Origin: Clostridia bacterium
GTDB lineage: Bacteria > Bacillota > Clostridia > Oscillospirales > CAG-272
DNA length: 5,786 nt
Direction: 5' to 3'
Assembly: GCA_017382555.1 (NCBI GenBank)
Contig: JAFOAB010000075.1
Coordinates: 1-5,786 of the forward strand
Part shown: positions 5,363 through 5,786 of the stretch, piece after piece
Position numbering within the stretch: the stretch's first letter is position 1
How the letters are laid out: every line of letters starts with the position of its first letter
Notes under the pieces: generated by a model
What the model was told of the DNA's origin: nothing
What the model saw: only the letters and a program-made list of their open reading frames with translations
Databases searched by the model: none
Translations under genes and position numbers: made by a program

Positions 5363-5390
5363 TGGTGGAGAGTGAGGAATTTAAATCCTG
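5363..5390 (-). other. tRNA 3'-end-like segment (degenerate T arm, acceptor strand, ACCA)
   Basis: Read on the minus strand, CAGGA-TTTAAAT-TCCTC-ACTCTCC-A-CCA has exactly the tRNA spacing: 5-base T stem, 7-base T loop, 5-base T stem, 7-base acceptor strand, discriminator, CCA. Four of five T-stem pairs form. The first is C-C, the usual G53-C61 pair is A-T, and the invariant C56 is T. No matching 5' half (GGAGAGT start, D arm, anticodon arm) is found upstream on that strand, where the hairpin lies instead. A degenerate remnant or integration scar of a tRNA-Ser-like gene is possible; chance is the alternative. Confidence 0.3.
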
Positions 5391-5398
5391 CTTTCATA

Positions 5399-5438
5399 GC
5401 AAAAGAAAAAACACCCAAGTGGGTGTTTTTTCTTTTGC
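5399..5438. terminator. Perfect 18-bp hairpin, likely bidirectional terminator
   Basis: GCAAAAGAAAAAACACCC (5399-5416) pairs without a mismatch to 5421-5438 around AAGT. The CACCC/GGGTG core followed by a T-run (TTTTTTCTTTT) is a good intrinsic terminator on either strand. Its most likely client is the minus-strand gene ending at 5545, 107 bases upstream. The symmetry is more extensive than termination needs. Confidence 0.8.
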
Positions 5439-5544
5439 GTAAGAACGACTAAAAGGTGTGTAAAGTGAGGTAAAACAACCAAAAGTACACCAATAGTTAT
5501 GCTCGTCAAATTAGGACTTGCTTGATTTCTTTAATGACACATAT

Positions 5545-5786
5545 TTATTCTTCAAAATTGTATTTTTTAGTATCATCATCCAACAATGATACAAGTTTAA
5601 TCTTATATTCCTCGAGTTGTACTTTATTATCGTCAAATGTTTTTCTGATCAATTCATAAACCATTTGTGCCGTGGGAATTCCTCTTATGTACAAAAACGT
5701 AGGATCTGTGATTTTGTAATGAGAAATAACATCAATAAGATAATCAACTATTTCAATCGCTTCACGATTTCTACCCATGTCGCAAA
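5545..5786 (-). CDS. Unrecognised AT-rich protein, C-terminal part (probably truncated by the window edge)
   Basis: I do not recognise this protein. From the ATG at 5778 it gives 77 residues (MGRNREAIEIVDYLID ... DDDTKKYNFEE). The frame stays open through the last 8 bases of the window, which contain no ribosome binding site, so this ATG is probably internal and the gene longer. It is charged and predicted mainly helical, with amphipathic stretches such as EIVDYLIDVISHY and MVYELIRKTF and a Lys/Asp/Glu-rich tail. There is no signal peptide, membrane segment, cysteine or histidine motif in the visible part. It is visibly richer in A/T codons (ATA, TTA, AAT-type) than the other genes of the window, which may mark a transferred gene. 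Its transcript probably ends at the 18-bp hairpin. An old, broken gene remains possible. Confidence 0.55.
   Translation of the reverse strand, partial: CDMGRNREAIEIVDYLIDVISHYKITDPTFLYIRGIPTAQMVYELIRKTFDDNKVQLEEYKIKLVSLLDDDTKKYNFEE

Larger units (their letters stand above)
5244..5544. other. Gene-free segment with a strong hairpin and a tRNA-end-like stretch
   Basis: No convincing coding region lies here in either direction. Minus-strand reading 5215-5418 is open but begins with TTG inside the hairpin, has no ribosome binding site and covers the lipoprotein promoter and start. The segment holds the tRNA-3'-end-like stretch (5363-5390) and the 18-bp hairpin (5399-5438), both listed separately. 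In 5439-5544 I see only AT-rich sequence with no clear promoter, repeat or fold. It may be an intergenic repeat or a scar of an old insertion. Confidence 0.5.

Noticed and set aside
5215..5418. Minus-strand open frame of 67 codons upstream of the lipoprotein
   Set aside because: It starts with TTG in the terminator loop, lacks a ribosome binding site and covers the lipoprotein promoter and start codon.

Overview
The window looks like chromosomal DNA of a low-to-moderate GC Gram-positive anaerobe, most likely a clostridial (Oscillospiraceae/Ruminococcaceae-like) gut or environmental bacterium. The reasons are strong AGGAG-type ribosome binding sites, extended -10 promoters, A/T-flanked palindromic terminators, a type II pantothenate kinase, a stand-alone PduL-type phosphotransacylase and a large lipoprotein of the Cthe_2159-like carbohydrate-binding family. 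The taxon is an inference from gene content and style, not from a marker gene.

Layout. 1-721 (minus strand) is the start of an operon: pduL first, then, 35 bases downstream, the first 38 codons of a cysteine-containing protein that resembles the NifU-like partner of GGGtGRT proteins and runs off the left edge. A 288-base AT-rich gap (722-1009) holds divergent promoters for pduL and for the type II pantothenate kinase coaW (1010-1849, plus). coaW converges on trmL (1888-2394, minus) with one shared 14-bp-stem terminator between them. trmL and a small nitroreductase (2468-2995, plus) diverge from a 73-base gap in which their predicted promoters overlap. The nitroreductase converges on a 729-residue lipoprotein gene (3029-5218, minus), again with a single shared palindromic terminator.

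To the right of the lipoprotein is a 326-base gene-poor stretch (5219-5544). It holds the lipoprotein promoter, a 28-base segment with the geometry of a tRNA 3' end, an 18-bp perfect hairpin, and otherwise unrecognised DNA. The window ends in an unrecognised AT-rich gene (5545 to the right edge, minus), probably truncated by the edge.

How the genes relate. PduL (acyl-CoA to acyl phosphate) and CoaW (first step of CoA synthesis) share a divergent control region and both concern CoA metabolism. PduL has no encapsulation peptide and no microcompartment neighbours, so it probably acts as the cell's phosphotransacetylase. TrmL (wobble-base 2'-O-methylation), the nitroreductase and the surface lipoprotein look like separate single-gene units. 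I found no clear undescribed multi-gene system. The items most worth a second look are the right-hand non-coding segment, the modular beta-helix lipoprotein and the compact divergent control regions.
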